A stretch of 63,481 nt of DNA, from positions 1 to 63,481 of the forward strand of contig NZ_JANFNY010000024.1 of NCBI RefSeq assembly GCF_024437745.1, written 5' to 3'. A model generated the notes under the pieces. That model worked only from the letters and a program-made list of their open reading frames with translations. It had not been told where the DNA came from and made no database searches. Both the position numbers and the translations under genes were made by a program. The DNA is from Roseomonas sp. GC11. GTDB taxonomy: Bacteria; Pseudomonadota; Alphaproteobacteria; Acetobacterales; Acetobacteraceae. Shown here piece by piece: positions 44,661 through 52,004 of this stretch. Within the stretch, counting starts at the first letter, position 1, and the number at the start of each line of letters is the position of its first letter.

Positions 44661-45080
44661 TCAGAAGCTGGAGGCGCGATAGGAGAAGTCGCGCACCTTG
44701 CCCGCGGCGTCATAGCGGATGATCACCGTGAGGGTGCGCTGCGAGGTGCTGGACGCCCCGGCGCGCCCGCCCACCCCGCCGAGGAACAGCACGCCGGCGC
44801 CGCCCTCGGAGGAGGAATAGACCTGCTCGGTGGAGATGCGGTCATAGACCCAGGTTTCGCGCCGCTGCTCATCCGTGGTGACGATGTTGGGCGAACCCAG
44901 AACCCCGCCCACCTCGGCGCCGCTCATGCCGGCACGGATCTCGCGCTGCACTGTGCCGACGGTGACGCGGTCCTGCGCCTCGCGGCCGGCGGCAACGCTG
45001 CGGGCGTGGTCGCTGGCCGGGGTGCAGCCGGCCAGGAGGGCGGCGATGCCCAGGAGGGGCAGGAAGCGGGGGCTGGTCAT
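44661..45080 (-). CDS. Small lipoprotein with BamE/SmpA-like domain
   Basis: A 139-residue protein with lipobox ALLAGC (cysteine near residue 19). The segment QREIRAGMSGAEVGGVLGSPN, followed by ETWVYD, resembles the helix-strand pattern of SmpA/OmlA/BamE proteins. A Gly-rich loop (FLGGVGGRAGASS) precedes a final strand (LTVIIRYDAAGKVRDFSY). It differs from the other four genes of the operon and may be their assembly partner. Its start overlaps the preceding gene by four bases. Confidence 0.72.
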   Translation of the reverse strand: MTSPRFLPLLGIAALLAGCTPASDHARSVAAGREAQDRVTVGTVQREIRAGMSGAEVGGVLGSPNIVTTDEQRRETWVYDRISTEQVYSSSEGGAGVLFLGGVGGRAGASSTSQRTLTVIIRYDAAGKVRDFSYRASSF

Positions 45081-45661
45081 CGCGGGGCGGCTCCGGTGGC
45101 GGGGCTGGCGGCGGCGGGGCTGGCGGCGGCGGGCTGCGCGGCAGCACGGGCGGCGGCCTCGCGTTCCTTCAGGGTGTTCAGCTCGGCGGTGGGGCGCAGG
45201 GCCTCGGGGGCTGCCACCTCCGCCGGCGCCGCGGCCAGCTCGCGCTGCAGCGTCGCCGCCAGCTGGGTGTAGAAGTTCTTCTCGTAGAATTCGGCGCTGT
45301 CCACCTGCGCCTCGCGCTGCGGCGAGACGATGGTGGCATTGGCGCGCACCACTGAATCCTGCGGCGTGCGGGCGCGCACCACCACGGCCATCCGCAGCGT
45401 GGTCATGCGGGTGGCGGAGACGGTGCCCGCATCCGGCTCCACCTTGGTGATGCGGTAGCCGAGATCATGCAGGGCGGCGATGGCGCCGCGCATGGCGGCA
45501 TCGGCATCGACCGGCACCAGCCGCACCTGCGCCGCGCGCAGCTCGGTCGCGGGCTTGCTGCTGGGCTCGAAGACCATCTGCGGCTGGACGCAGCCGGCCA
45601 GCAGCGGCGCGCAGAGCGCCAGGGACAGGGGTATGGAGATGGACAGGATCGGGCGCGTCAT
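45077..45661 (-). CDS. Lipoprotein, paralogous family member 3 (Ala/Pro tail)
   Basis: A 194-residue protein with lipobox LLAGC (about residue 24). The core DADAAMRGAIAALHDLGYRI, then VSATRMTTLRMAVVVRAR, shares the family pattern, and a FYEKNFYTQLAATLQREL helix follows. The last 45 residues are an Ala/Pro-rich low-complexity tail absent from the other members, of the kind seen in periplasm-spanning linkers. Confidence 0.73.
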   Translation of the reverse strand: MTRPILSISIPLSLALCAPLLAGCVQPQMVFEPSSKPATELRAAQVRLVPVDADAAMRGAIAALHDLGYRITKVEPDAGTVSATRMTTLRMAVVVRARTPQDSVVRANATIVSPQREAQVDSAEFYEKNFYTQLAATLQRELAAAPAEVAAPEALRPTAELNTLKEREAAARAAAQPAAASPAAASPATGAAPR

Positions 45662-45663
45662 GC

Positions 45664-46212
45664 TCAGGCCCCACGCGCCAGGCCGGCGCGCACCTTCTCG
45701 AAGAAGCCGGTGGAGAATTCAGGCTCGCTCAGCCGCTCGACGCGGGTGAAGCCCTTGTTCGTGGTGACGATGCGCTCGAAGGAGACGCGGAGCTGGCTGT
45801 CCCGCGCGCCGAGGGGGCGGGTCGTCAGGGTCGCACGGATCACCTGATCGGTGTCATAGATGGGGTCGTAGCGGACGCCAACCAGCGCCAGCCCGATGGC
45901 CAGGGCCACCTGGCCGGCGACCTGGCCGGCCTCGGTCGCATCGCGGTCCTTGCTGCCGGCGAGGACGCCGTAGCGGGGCGCGCTTTCCTCGATGGTGAAG
46001 CCGAGATCCTGCAGGACCTGCGTGGCCTCGATGAGCAGGCGCTGCTCCGGCACGTCGGCGAAGCGCGCGGTCTGCGTCTCGCGCAGTGCGGCGGCATTCT
46101 CCAGCGGCGCGCCGATCCGCAGGGCGGCCTTATTGGCCCAATCCGGATCCTGCTGCTGGCAGGCAGACAGGAAGATGGCCGCCGTTATGGCAGCCAGAGA
46201 AGAAAGGCGCAT
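45664..46212 (-). CDS. Lipoprotein, paralogous family member 4
   Basis: A 182-residue protein, first gene of the operon. The leader ends in the lipobox LSAC (cysteine near residue 17). The core FADVPEQRLLIEATQVLQDLGF (given in part) is followed by GVLAGSKDRDATEAGQ, a short hydrophobic segment (VALAIGLALVGV) and FFEKVRAGL. ATG at 46212 follows GGGAAGCC. A 19-base palindrome lies 24 bases upstream. Confidence 0.76.
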   Translation of the reverse strand: MRLSSLAAITAAIFLSACQQQDPDWANKAALRIGAPLENAAALRETQTARFADVPEQRLLIEATQVLQDLGFTIEESAPRYGVLAGSKDRDATEAGQVAGQVALAIGLALVGVRYDPIYDTDQVIRATLTTRPLGARDSQLRVSFERIVTTNKGFTRVERLSEPEFSTGFFEKVRAGLARGA

Positions 46213-46235
46213 CAGGCTTCCCGGCACTGTCGGCA

Positions 46236-46254
46236 CAAGACAAGGTTTGTCTTG
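46236..46254. promoter_or_regulatory. Perfect 8+3+8 palindrome upstream of the lipoprotein operon
   Basis: CAAGACAAGGTTTGTCTTG has perfect eight-base arms around GGT and sits in an AT-richer stretch just before the operon's first ribosome site. It could be an operator or a hairpin in the 5' leader. I do not recognise the regulator. Confidence 0.5.
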
Positions 46255-46382
46255 GCAATAAAATGTTACAGAGCCGTCCTCTGCCGTCAAGCATGCGCCG
46301 GCCAGCCGCGGGAATGCCGGCCGCGCGGATGCGTTCAGGGCGAGGCCTGCGAATGACAGCGGATCGTCGGGGGGAGGGAATA

Positions 46383-46473
46383 TGGCGGATGGGGTGGGAT
46401 TCGAACCCACGATACCCTTTTGAGGTATACACACTTTCCAGGCGTGCGCCTTCGACCGCTCGGCCACCCATCC
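46383..46473 (-). tRNA. tRNA-Ser(GGA)
   Basis: On the minus strand the 91-base molecule starts GGATGGGTGGCCGAG and ends CCCATCC, a G discriminator and an encoded CCA. The acceptor stem pairs over seven bases. The anticodon GGA lies at 46439-46437, and the long variable arm is typical of serine tRNAs. The T loop reads TTCGAAT. Confidence 0.95.
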
Positions 46474-46793
46474 AGCGCAGGCCGGGGGTATAGCAGCCCC
46501 GGCGCAGGGGGCAAGGGGTTTCGCGCGGCCAAAATGCGACCGGAATGATGAAGCGGGACAGGACTGGAGTTTTTCCGTATCCCCCCGGGGGGTTGCCGGG
46601 GGCCTTCCGGAGGGGGCAGGGGGGCAACACGGCGAGATACGCGTTGGGCGCAGGAACGACCCGCGATTTTTTCGGCCTCGCGGTCCCGATTTTCCTTGCG
46701 GCGGGGGAAGGCTTGCCGCATATGCCGCCCCCGTTGACCTGATCGATCTCCGATCACCCTGGTCATCTTCTGGTGGGAAGGAGCCCCCGAGCC
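46474..46793. other. speD leader / intergenic region
   Basis: No gene is supported. It contains the self-complementary CCCCCCGGGGGG (46581-46592), an inverted repeat CCGCGA/TCGCGG (46661-46683) and a possible -35 (TTGACC, 46734-46739) without a good -10. AAGGAG at 46778-46783 is the speD ribosome site. Confidence 0.4.
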
Positions 46794-47249
46794 ATGGACG
46801 CTCTCGTTTCTCCGCTGGGGATGGTCTCGGATAGCAGCCCGAGCGAAGCCCAGTCTGTTGATACTCACGGTGAGGCGAAGGATTACTTCGTCGAGCGTGA
46901 CGGTGTGCGCTTCGCTGGCACGCACCTGATCGTCGATCTGTGGGGTGCCACGAATCTCGACGACCCCGCGCACATTGATGCTGTGCTGCGCGAGGCCGCC
47001 ATCGAGACCGGCGCGACCATCCTGCACGGCCATTTCCACCACTTCTCCCCGAATGGTGGTGTCTCCGGCGTGCTGGTCCTGGCCGAAAGCCATGTCTCGA
47101 TCCACACCTGGCCGGAGCGGGCCTATGCCGCGCTGGACATTTTCGTCTGCGGCATCTGCAACCCGTACAACGCGGTGCCGGTGCTGAAGAAGGGCTTCCT
47201 GCCCGAGCGCGTGCAGCTCGCCGAGCACAAGCGCGGCCTGATCGGCTGA
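46794..47249 (+). CDS. speD: S-adenosylmethionine decarboxylase proenzyme
   Basis: A 151-residue pyruvoyl enzyme that makes decarboxylated S-adenosylmethionine for spermidine synthesis. The self-cleavage site is LAESHVSIHTWPE; cleavage between Glu and Ser would create the pyruvoyl cofactor. HGHFHHFSPNGGVSG supplies catalytic histidine and FVCGICNP the catalytic cysteine region. ATG at 46794 is used, with GGAAGGAG upstream. The first 35 residues form an N-terminal extension. speE follows after 90 bases. Confidence 0.95.
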   Translation: MDALVSPLGMVSDSSPSEAQSVDTHGEAKDYFVERDGVRFAGTHLIVDLWGATNLDDPAHIDAVLREAAIETGATILHGHFHHFSPNGGVSGVLVLAESHVSIHTWPERAYAALDIFVCGICNPYNAVPVLKKGFLPERVQLAEHKRGLIG

Positions 47250-47285
47250 CGCCCGCCTGACGCGCTCCTGTCACGTGACGCCGCG

Positions 47286-47313
47286 GAGGGCGGGGCCTTA
47301 GGGTCCCGCCCTC
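47286..47313 (+). terminator. Hairpin between speD and speE
   Basis: A perfect nine-base stem, GAGGGCGGG/CCCGCCCTC, with a ten-base loop lies 27 bases before the speE start. There is only a weak T-rich tail (TTCGCATCTT). It could reduce read-through into speE or protect mRNA ends. Confidence 0.55.
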
Positions 47314-47339
47314 TTCGCATCTTCCCGAGGATTTCCCCG

Positions 47340-48212
47340 ATGCCGACCGACTCCTGGGTGAACGAAACCCTGTACCCCGACTGGGGCCAGCGCTTCCTGG
47401 TGAAGCGTGAACTCGCCCGCGTGCAGAGCGAGTTCCAGGACATCATGCTGTTCGAGAGCTACAGCCATGGCCGCGTCATGCTGCTCGATGGCGTGGTGCA
47501 GATCACCGAGAAGGACGAGTTCGTCTACCAGGAGATGCTGACCCATGTGCCGCTGCTGGCGCATGGCGACGCGAAGCGCGTGCTGATCATCGGCGCCGGC
47601 GATGGCGGCGTGCTGAAGCGCGTGCTGCAGCACAAGACCGTCGAGAAGGCCGTGATGGTCGAGATCGATGGCGAGGTCATCCGCCTGTGCAAGGAGCACA
47701 TGCCCGACATCGCCGGCGATGCCTGGAACGACCCGCGCGCCGAGGTCATCGTGGGCGATGGCATCGACTATGTCCGCAAGGCGCCGGCCGGCAGCTTTGA
47801 TGTGGTGATCGTCGATTCGACCGACCCGATCGGCGTGGGCGAGGTGCTCTTCACCGACGAGTTCTACGCCAATGCGGCGCGACTGCTGTCGGATCGCGGG
47901 CTGATCGTGAACCAGTGCGGCGTCCCGGCCATGCAGGCCGAGGAACTGGCCGAGACCTCGCTGCGCCGTGGCAAGGTCTTCCCGGATATCTGGGCCTATG
48001 TCGCCGCCGTGCCGACCTATGTCGGCGGCTTCATGACGCTGGGCTGGGCGGCGAAGGACGCGACGCTGCGCCAGGTGGACACCGCCACCATCCGCGCCCG
48101 CGCCGAGGCCGCCGGCATCCTGGGGCTGACGCAGTACTGGACGCCGGAAATCCACACCGGCGCCTTCAACCTGCCGCCCTATATCAGCAAGCACCTGCCG
48201 AAGCAGGGCTGA
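47340..48212 (+). CDS. speE: Spermidine synthase
   Basis: A 290-residue aminopropyltransferase. SAM-type binding motif VLIIGAGDGGVLKRVLQH, then VEIDGEVIRLCKEHMPDIAG, and the catalytic aspartate region VIVDSTDPIGVGE (Asp in DSTDP) are all present. It would transfer the aminopropyl group from SpeD's product to putrescine. A composite repeat starts about 20 bases after its stop. Confidence 0.95.
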   Translation: MPTDSWVNETLYPDWGQRFLVKRELARVQSEFQDIMLFESYSHGRVMLLDGVVQITEKDEFVYQEMLTHVPLLAHGDAKRVLIIGAGDGGVLKRVLQHKTVEKAVMVEIDGEVIRLCKEHMPDIAGDAWNDPRAEVIVGDGIDYVRKAPAGSFDVVIVDSTDPIGVGEVLFTDEFYANAARLLSDRGLIVNQCGVPAMQAEELAETSLRRGKVFPDIWAYVAAVPTYVGGFMTLGWAAKDATLRQVDTATIRARAEAAGILGLTQYWTPEIHTGAFNLPPYISKHLPKQG

Positions 48213-48231
48213 ACAAGGCTCTGGCCTCGAT

Positions 48232-48350
48232 GAGGGGGCTTTGCCCCCTCAAACACCCCCAGCAGGGGACAGGGTCCCCTGCACCCGCCTTCAGGGGGGA
48301 ACCCCCTCTCAAGAACGCGGGCTGTGTTCTCAGACACTCTCTGAGACCCG
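48232..48350. repeat. Composite palindromic intergenic repeat, copy 4
   Basis: GAGGGGGC/GCCCCCTC (48232-48250) is the same stem as in copy 1. It is followed by the perfect stem GCAGGGGAC/GTCCCCTGC (48262-48282) and a stretch CTCTCAAGAACGCGGGCTGT that resembles the right half of copies 1 and 3. It lies between the convergent speE and a small unknown gene. Confidence 0.72.
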
Positions 48351-48371
48351 TGGGGCGCCGCGTGGCGCCCC

Positions 48372-48626
48372 TCAGGATTCCTGGCGCCCCGGCAGGGTGG
48401 TGAGCAGCATTTCCAGCCCCGCCTGCACCGCGCGCAGGGCCTGCCGCGCCTCGCCACGGCAGGCCCGCGGCAAGGCCAGGGCAGCGGCGCACAGCACCGC
48501 CACCTCCCGTTCCAGCCCCGCCATGTCGATCTGCCGGCCGGAATGGACCAGGGCCTGCGCCACGGCCAGGGTCGACCGCAGGCTTTCGGCGCTGGCCTGA
48601 ACAGCCTGGAGAGAGGTGAGTGACAT
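48372..48626 (-). CDS. Small helical protein, unknown
   Basis: An 84-residue protein, Ala/Leu-rich, likely two or three helices, with no signal peptide or known motif. It faces another small helical gene across 137 bases. I do not recognise it; codon positions look coding, but a chance frame in high-GC DNA cannot be excluded. Confidence 0.45.
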   Translation of the reverse strand: MSLTSLQAVQASAESLRSTLAVAQALVHSGRQIDMAGLEREVAVLCAAALALPRACRGEARQALRAVQAGLEMLLTTLPGRQES

Positions 48627-48763
48627 GGCCTCAATTTAATCGGTGGAAAGTTACTCTTTCATTCCGGTTGTGCGCCGGGCGGGGCCATGCCGTGCCCAGG
48701 CTGCCTTAAACCTCCGCTAATCTCCTTGCCGTTAAGCTACTTCGTCTCGAGGGAGCTGCCGCA

Positions 48764-49012
48764 ATGGACATGGACGAAGCCCTGCGCCTCTGCGCCGCCA
48801 ACATGCGGGCGCAATCCCACCGCCTGCTGGCCATGGCCCGGCAGATGTCGGCCGCCGAGGAAGCCGCCGAGGCCGAAGCCGCCGCGGAGGACCTCGCCGC
48901 CAGCGCGCTGCTGGATCGCCCGGCGGTGAGTGGCGCCAGCCTGGACGCCCTGCGCATCAGCCACCAGCTCCTGGGTGAGGCCATCGCGCTGCTCGACGCC
49001 GAGGCGAAATGA
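48764..49012 (+). CDS. Small acidic helical protein, unknown
   Basis: An 82-residue protein with an acidic Ala/Glu-rich middle (AAEEAAEAEAAAED) flanked by amphipathic helices. A good ribosome site (GAGGGAGC) precedes ATG 48764. It lies 69 bases before the hybrid kinase gene. No family recognised. TTAA-N7-CTAA at 48706-48720, a near match to the CtrA box, lies upstream. Confidence 0.55.
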   Translation: MDMDEALRLCAANMRAQSHRLLAMARQMSAAEEAAEAEAAAEDLAASALLDRPAVSGASLDALRISHQLLGEAIALLDAEAK

Positions 49013-49047
49013 CGTGCCGCGCCGTGCCAGCCTGAAGAAGGTAACTG

Positions 49048-49067
49048 ACATCACGTTTTTGTGATGT
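49048..49067. promoter_or_regulatory. Inverted repeat in front of the hybrid kinase gene
   Basis: ACATCAC-GTTTTT-GTGATGT has seven-base arms around six bases, 14 bases upstream of ATG 49082. It may be an operator or leader hairpin. It overlaps two alternative in-frame starts (49061, 49064), which argues for the later ATG. Confidence 0.45.
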
Positions 49068-49081
49068 TAGTCTGGCCGGCA

Positions 49082-50686
49082 ATGCGCTTGCTCAGCCCCT
49101 GGCGGGGCCGGCCCGCCGACACCGACTTCATGGCCCTGCTTTCGGGCCTGCCCGACCCTGCGCTCTGGCTGGGTGAGGGCGAGGCGGTGCGCGAGGCCAA
49201 TGCCGCGCTGCGCCAGATGCTCGGCCCGGCCGTGCTGATCCGCCCCGGCACGCCGGTGGACCGCCTCTTCGCCGCCGCTGCCCGCCCCCTGCTGCGGCAA
49301 TGGCTGCAGGAGGGCGGCGAGCCCCCGGCCGAGCTGCGCCTGATCGCCCCGGAAGGGCAGGAAGGGCCGCTGGTGGCGCCGCAGCGCCTCGCCCTGCCGA
49401 GGGGCGATTCCGTGCTGCTGCTGCGCGACCAGTCCCACCGCCGCGCGCTGGAGGCCCGGGTGGCGGAGGCCGACCGGCTCCAGGCCCTGGGCGCCCTGGC
49501 CGGCGGCATCGCGCATGACTTCAACAATCTGCTCTCCGTCGTGCTGGGCGCGGCGGAGGATGCGGAGCGGCTGGCCGGCGCGCAGCCCGCCCAGGCGCCG
49601 CTGCGCGCCGAGCTGAACCAGATCAAGGAAGCCGCCCGCCGCGGCGCCGCGCTGGTGCGGCAGATGATGGCCTATGCCCGGCAGCAGGTGCTGGCCCCGC
49701 GCCTCGTGCCGCTGAACGCGGCGGTGGAAGGAATCGCCCAGCTTCTGCGCCCGCTGCTCGGCCAGAGCATCCGGCTCACCCTGGAGCTGGACACGCCCGG
49801 CCGGCATGTGCGGATCGACCCCTCGCAGCTCGACCGCGTGCTGATGAACCTGGCGATGAATGCGCGGCAGGCCATGCCCGAGGGTGGGGAACTGACCCTG
49901 CGCACCGGCCGCGCCCTGCTGCTGCAACCCCAGCGCGGCGTGGGCGAGGATATTCCCGTCGGCCGCTGGACGGTGCTGGAGGTGGAGGATACGGGGAAGG
50001 GCATCCCGCCCGAACTGCTCACCCGCATCTTCGAGCCCTTCTTCACCGGGCGGCTCCAGCAGGGCGGCACCGGCATGGGGCTGGCCACGGTGCATGGCAT
50101 CGTCCGCCAGTCCGGCGGCTATGTCACGGTGCGCAGCACGCCGGGGGTGGGCAGCCTGTTCCGCATCCTGCTGCCGCGTGTCGAGGAGCCGGCAGCGGTG
50201 GAGCCCCCCGCGCCAGCGCCCGAACCTCCCATGCCTGCCCCCCCCGCATCCGCGCCGGAGCTTTCCGCCGCCGGGCCTCCCGCCGCCCAGCCCGCCGTCC
50301 AGCCCGCCTTGGCCCCGCTGCTGCTGGTGGAGGATGAGGCGCCGCTGCGCCGCCTCGCCGAGCGCGCCCTGCAGCGCGCCGGCTGGGCGGTGATGGTGGC
50401 CGAGGATGCCGAATCGGCGCTGGAGATGCTGGAGGAGGCCGCCACCCCTCCGGCGCTGATGGTGACGGATGTGGTCATGCCGGGCATGGACGGGACGGAG
50501 CTGGCGCGGGTGGTGCGGCAGCGTTTCCCCGGCCTGCCGGTTCTTCTGGTGAGCGGATATGCCCCATCCATGGTAGAGAAGGGGCTGGAAGGCCCGGGGC
50601 TGCATTTCCTGGCCAAGCCCTATGGCGCGGCCGACCTCGCCGAGGCGGCGCGGCGGGCGATGGCGGTGGAAACCCCCCTTGCATAG
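49082..50686 (+). CDS. CckA-like soluble hybrid histidine kinase
   Basis: A 534-residue protein: an N-terminal PAS-like region (about 15-120), a dimerisation/phosphoacceptor helix with LGALAGGIAHDFNNLL (His145), a HATPase domain (NLAMNARQAMPEGG, DTGKGIPPELLTRIFEPFFTG, GGTGMGLATVHGI), a Pro/Ala linker (about 370-410) and a receiver domain with phospho-Asp463 (MVTDVVMPGMDG) and KPY. The HDFNNL motif and its position before recA resemble CckA of alphaproteobacteria, but no transmembrane helices precede the PAS region, unlike Caulobacter CckA. The assignment to CckA is therefore tentative. Confidence 0.85.
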   Translation: MRLLSPWRGRPADTDFMALLSGLPDPALWLGEGEAVREANAALRQMLGPAVLIRPGTPVDRLFAAAARPLLRQWLQEGGEPPAELRLIAPEGQEGPLVAPQRLALPRGDSVLLLRDQSHRRALEARVAEADRLQALGALAGGIAHDFNNLLSVVLGAAEDAERLAGAQPAQAPLRAELNQIKEAARRGAALVRQMMAYARQQVLAPRLVPLNAAVEGIAQLLRPLLGQSIRLTLELDTPGRHVRIDPSQLDRVLMNLAMNARQAMPEGGELTLRTGRALLLQPQRGVGEDIPVGRWTVLEVEDTGKGIPPELLTRIFEPFFTGRLQQGGTGMGLATVHGIVRQSGGYVTVRSTPGVGSLFRILLPRVEEPAAVEPPAPAPEPPMPAPPASAPELSAAGPPAAQPAVQPALAPLLLVEDEAPLRRLAERALQRAGWAVMVAEDAESALEMLEEAATPPALMVTDVVMPGMDGTELARVVRQRFPGLPVLLVSGYAPSMVEKGLEGPGLHFLAKPYGAADLAEAARRAMAVETPLA

Positions 50687-50713
50687 CCCGGTCTTTGCGA
50701 ACATATAGAGAAC
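50679..50713 (+). promoter_or_regulatory. recA promoter with LexA (SOS) box
   Basis: GAAC-N7-GAAC, the alphaproteobacterial LexA box, lies at 50699-50713 as GAACATATAGAGAAC. TTGCAT (50679-50684) and CATATA (50702-50707), 17 bases apart, form a plausible promoter whose -10 is inside the box, so LexA binding would block initiation. Confidence 0.85.
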
Positions 50714-50836
50714 ATAAATTCCTCGCCCGGGACGCGGCTTCCCCTTGAAGCGCATCGCCAGGGCCTGGATGATCCGGCCGCAAGCTGCGGCACAGGCGAT
50801 ATGAGAGACAAGCCGAACGGCGAAAGGGTTCCCAGA

Positions 50837-51874
<1,038 letters not shown>

Positions 51875-51881
51875 GAGAAGC

Positions 51882-51966
51882 GTTCTTTTTTGAAAAAAAG
51901 AACCAAAAAACTTTCTTCAGTTTAGCGTCCCGCTGTGCCGGGAGACGGCGGCAGCCTGAAAGAAAA
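51882..51966. repeat. AT-palindrome repeat, copy B
   Basis: A 22-base palindrome (51882-51903; arms GTTCTTTTTT/AAAAAAGAAC, centre GA) starts eight bases after the recA stop. It is followed by CAAAAAACTTTCTTCAG and the tail CGTCCCGCTGTGCCGGGAGA...GCAGCCTGAAAGAAAA, shared nearly base for base with 55688-55750. Confidence 0.85.
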
Positions 51967-51999
51967 CTCCAGAACCCACAAGGCTCTGGAGTTTTTTTT
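51967..51999 (+). terminator. recA intrinsic terminator
   Basis: A seven-base stem CTCCAGA/TCTGGAG with an eleven-base loop is followed by eight T residues (51992-51999). It lies between recA and the convergent AsmA gene. Confidence 0.88.
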
Positions 52000-52004
52000 G
52001 ATGT

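Noticed and set aside
48706-48720. TTAA-N7-CTAA as a CtrA-binding site
   Set aside because: It is one base off the consensus, and such short motifs occur by chance; no flagellar or cell-cycle gene is certain nearby. Kept only as a remark.
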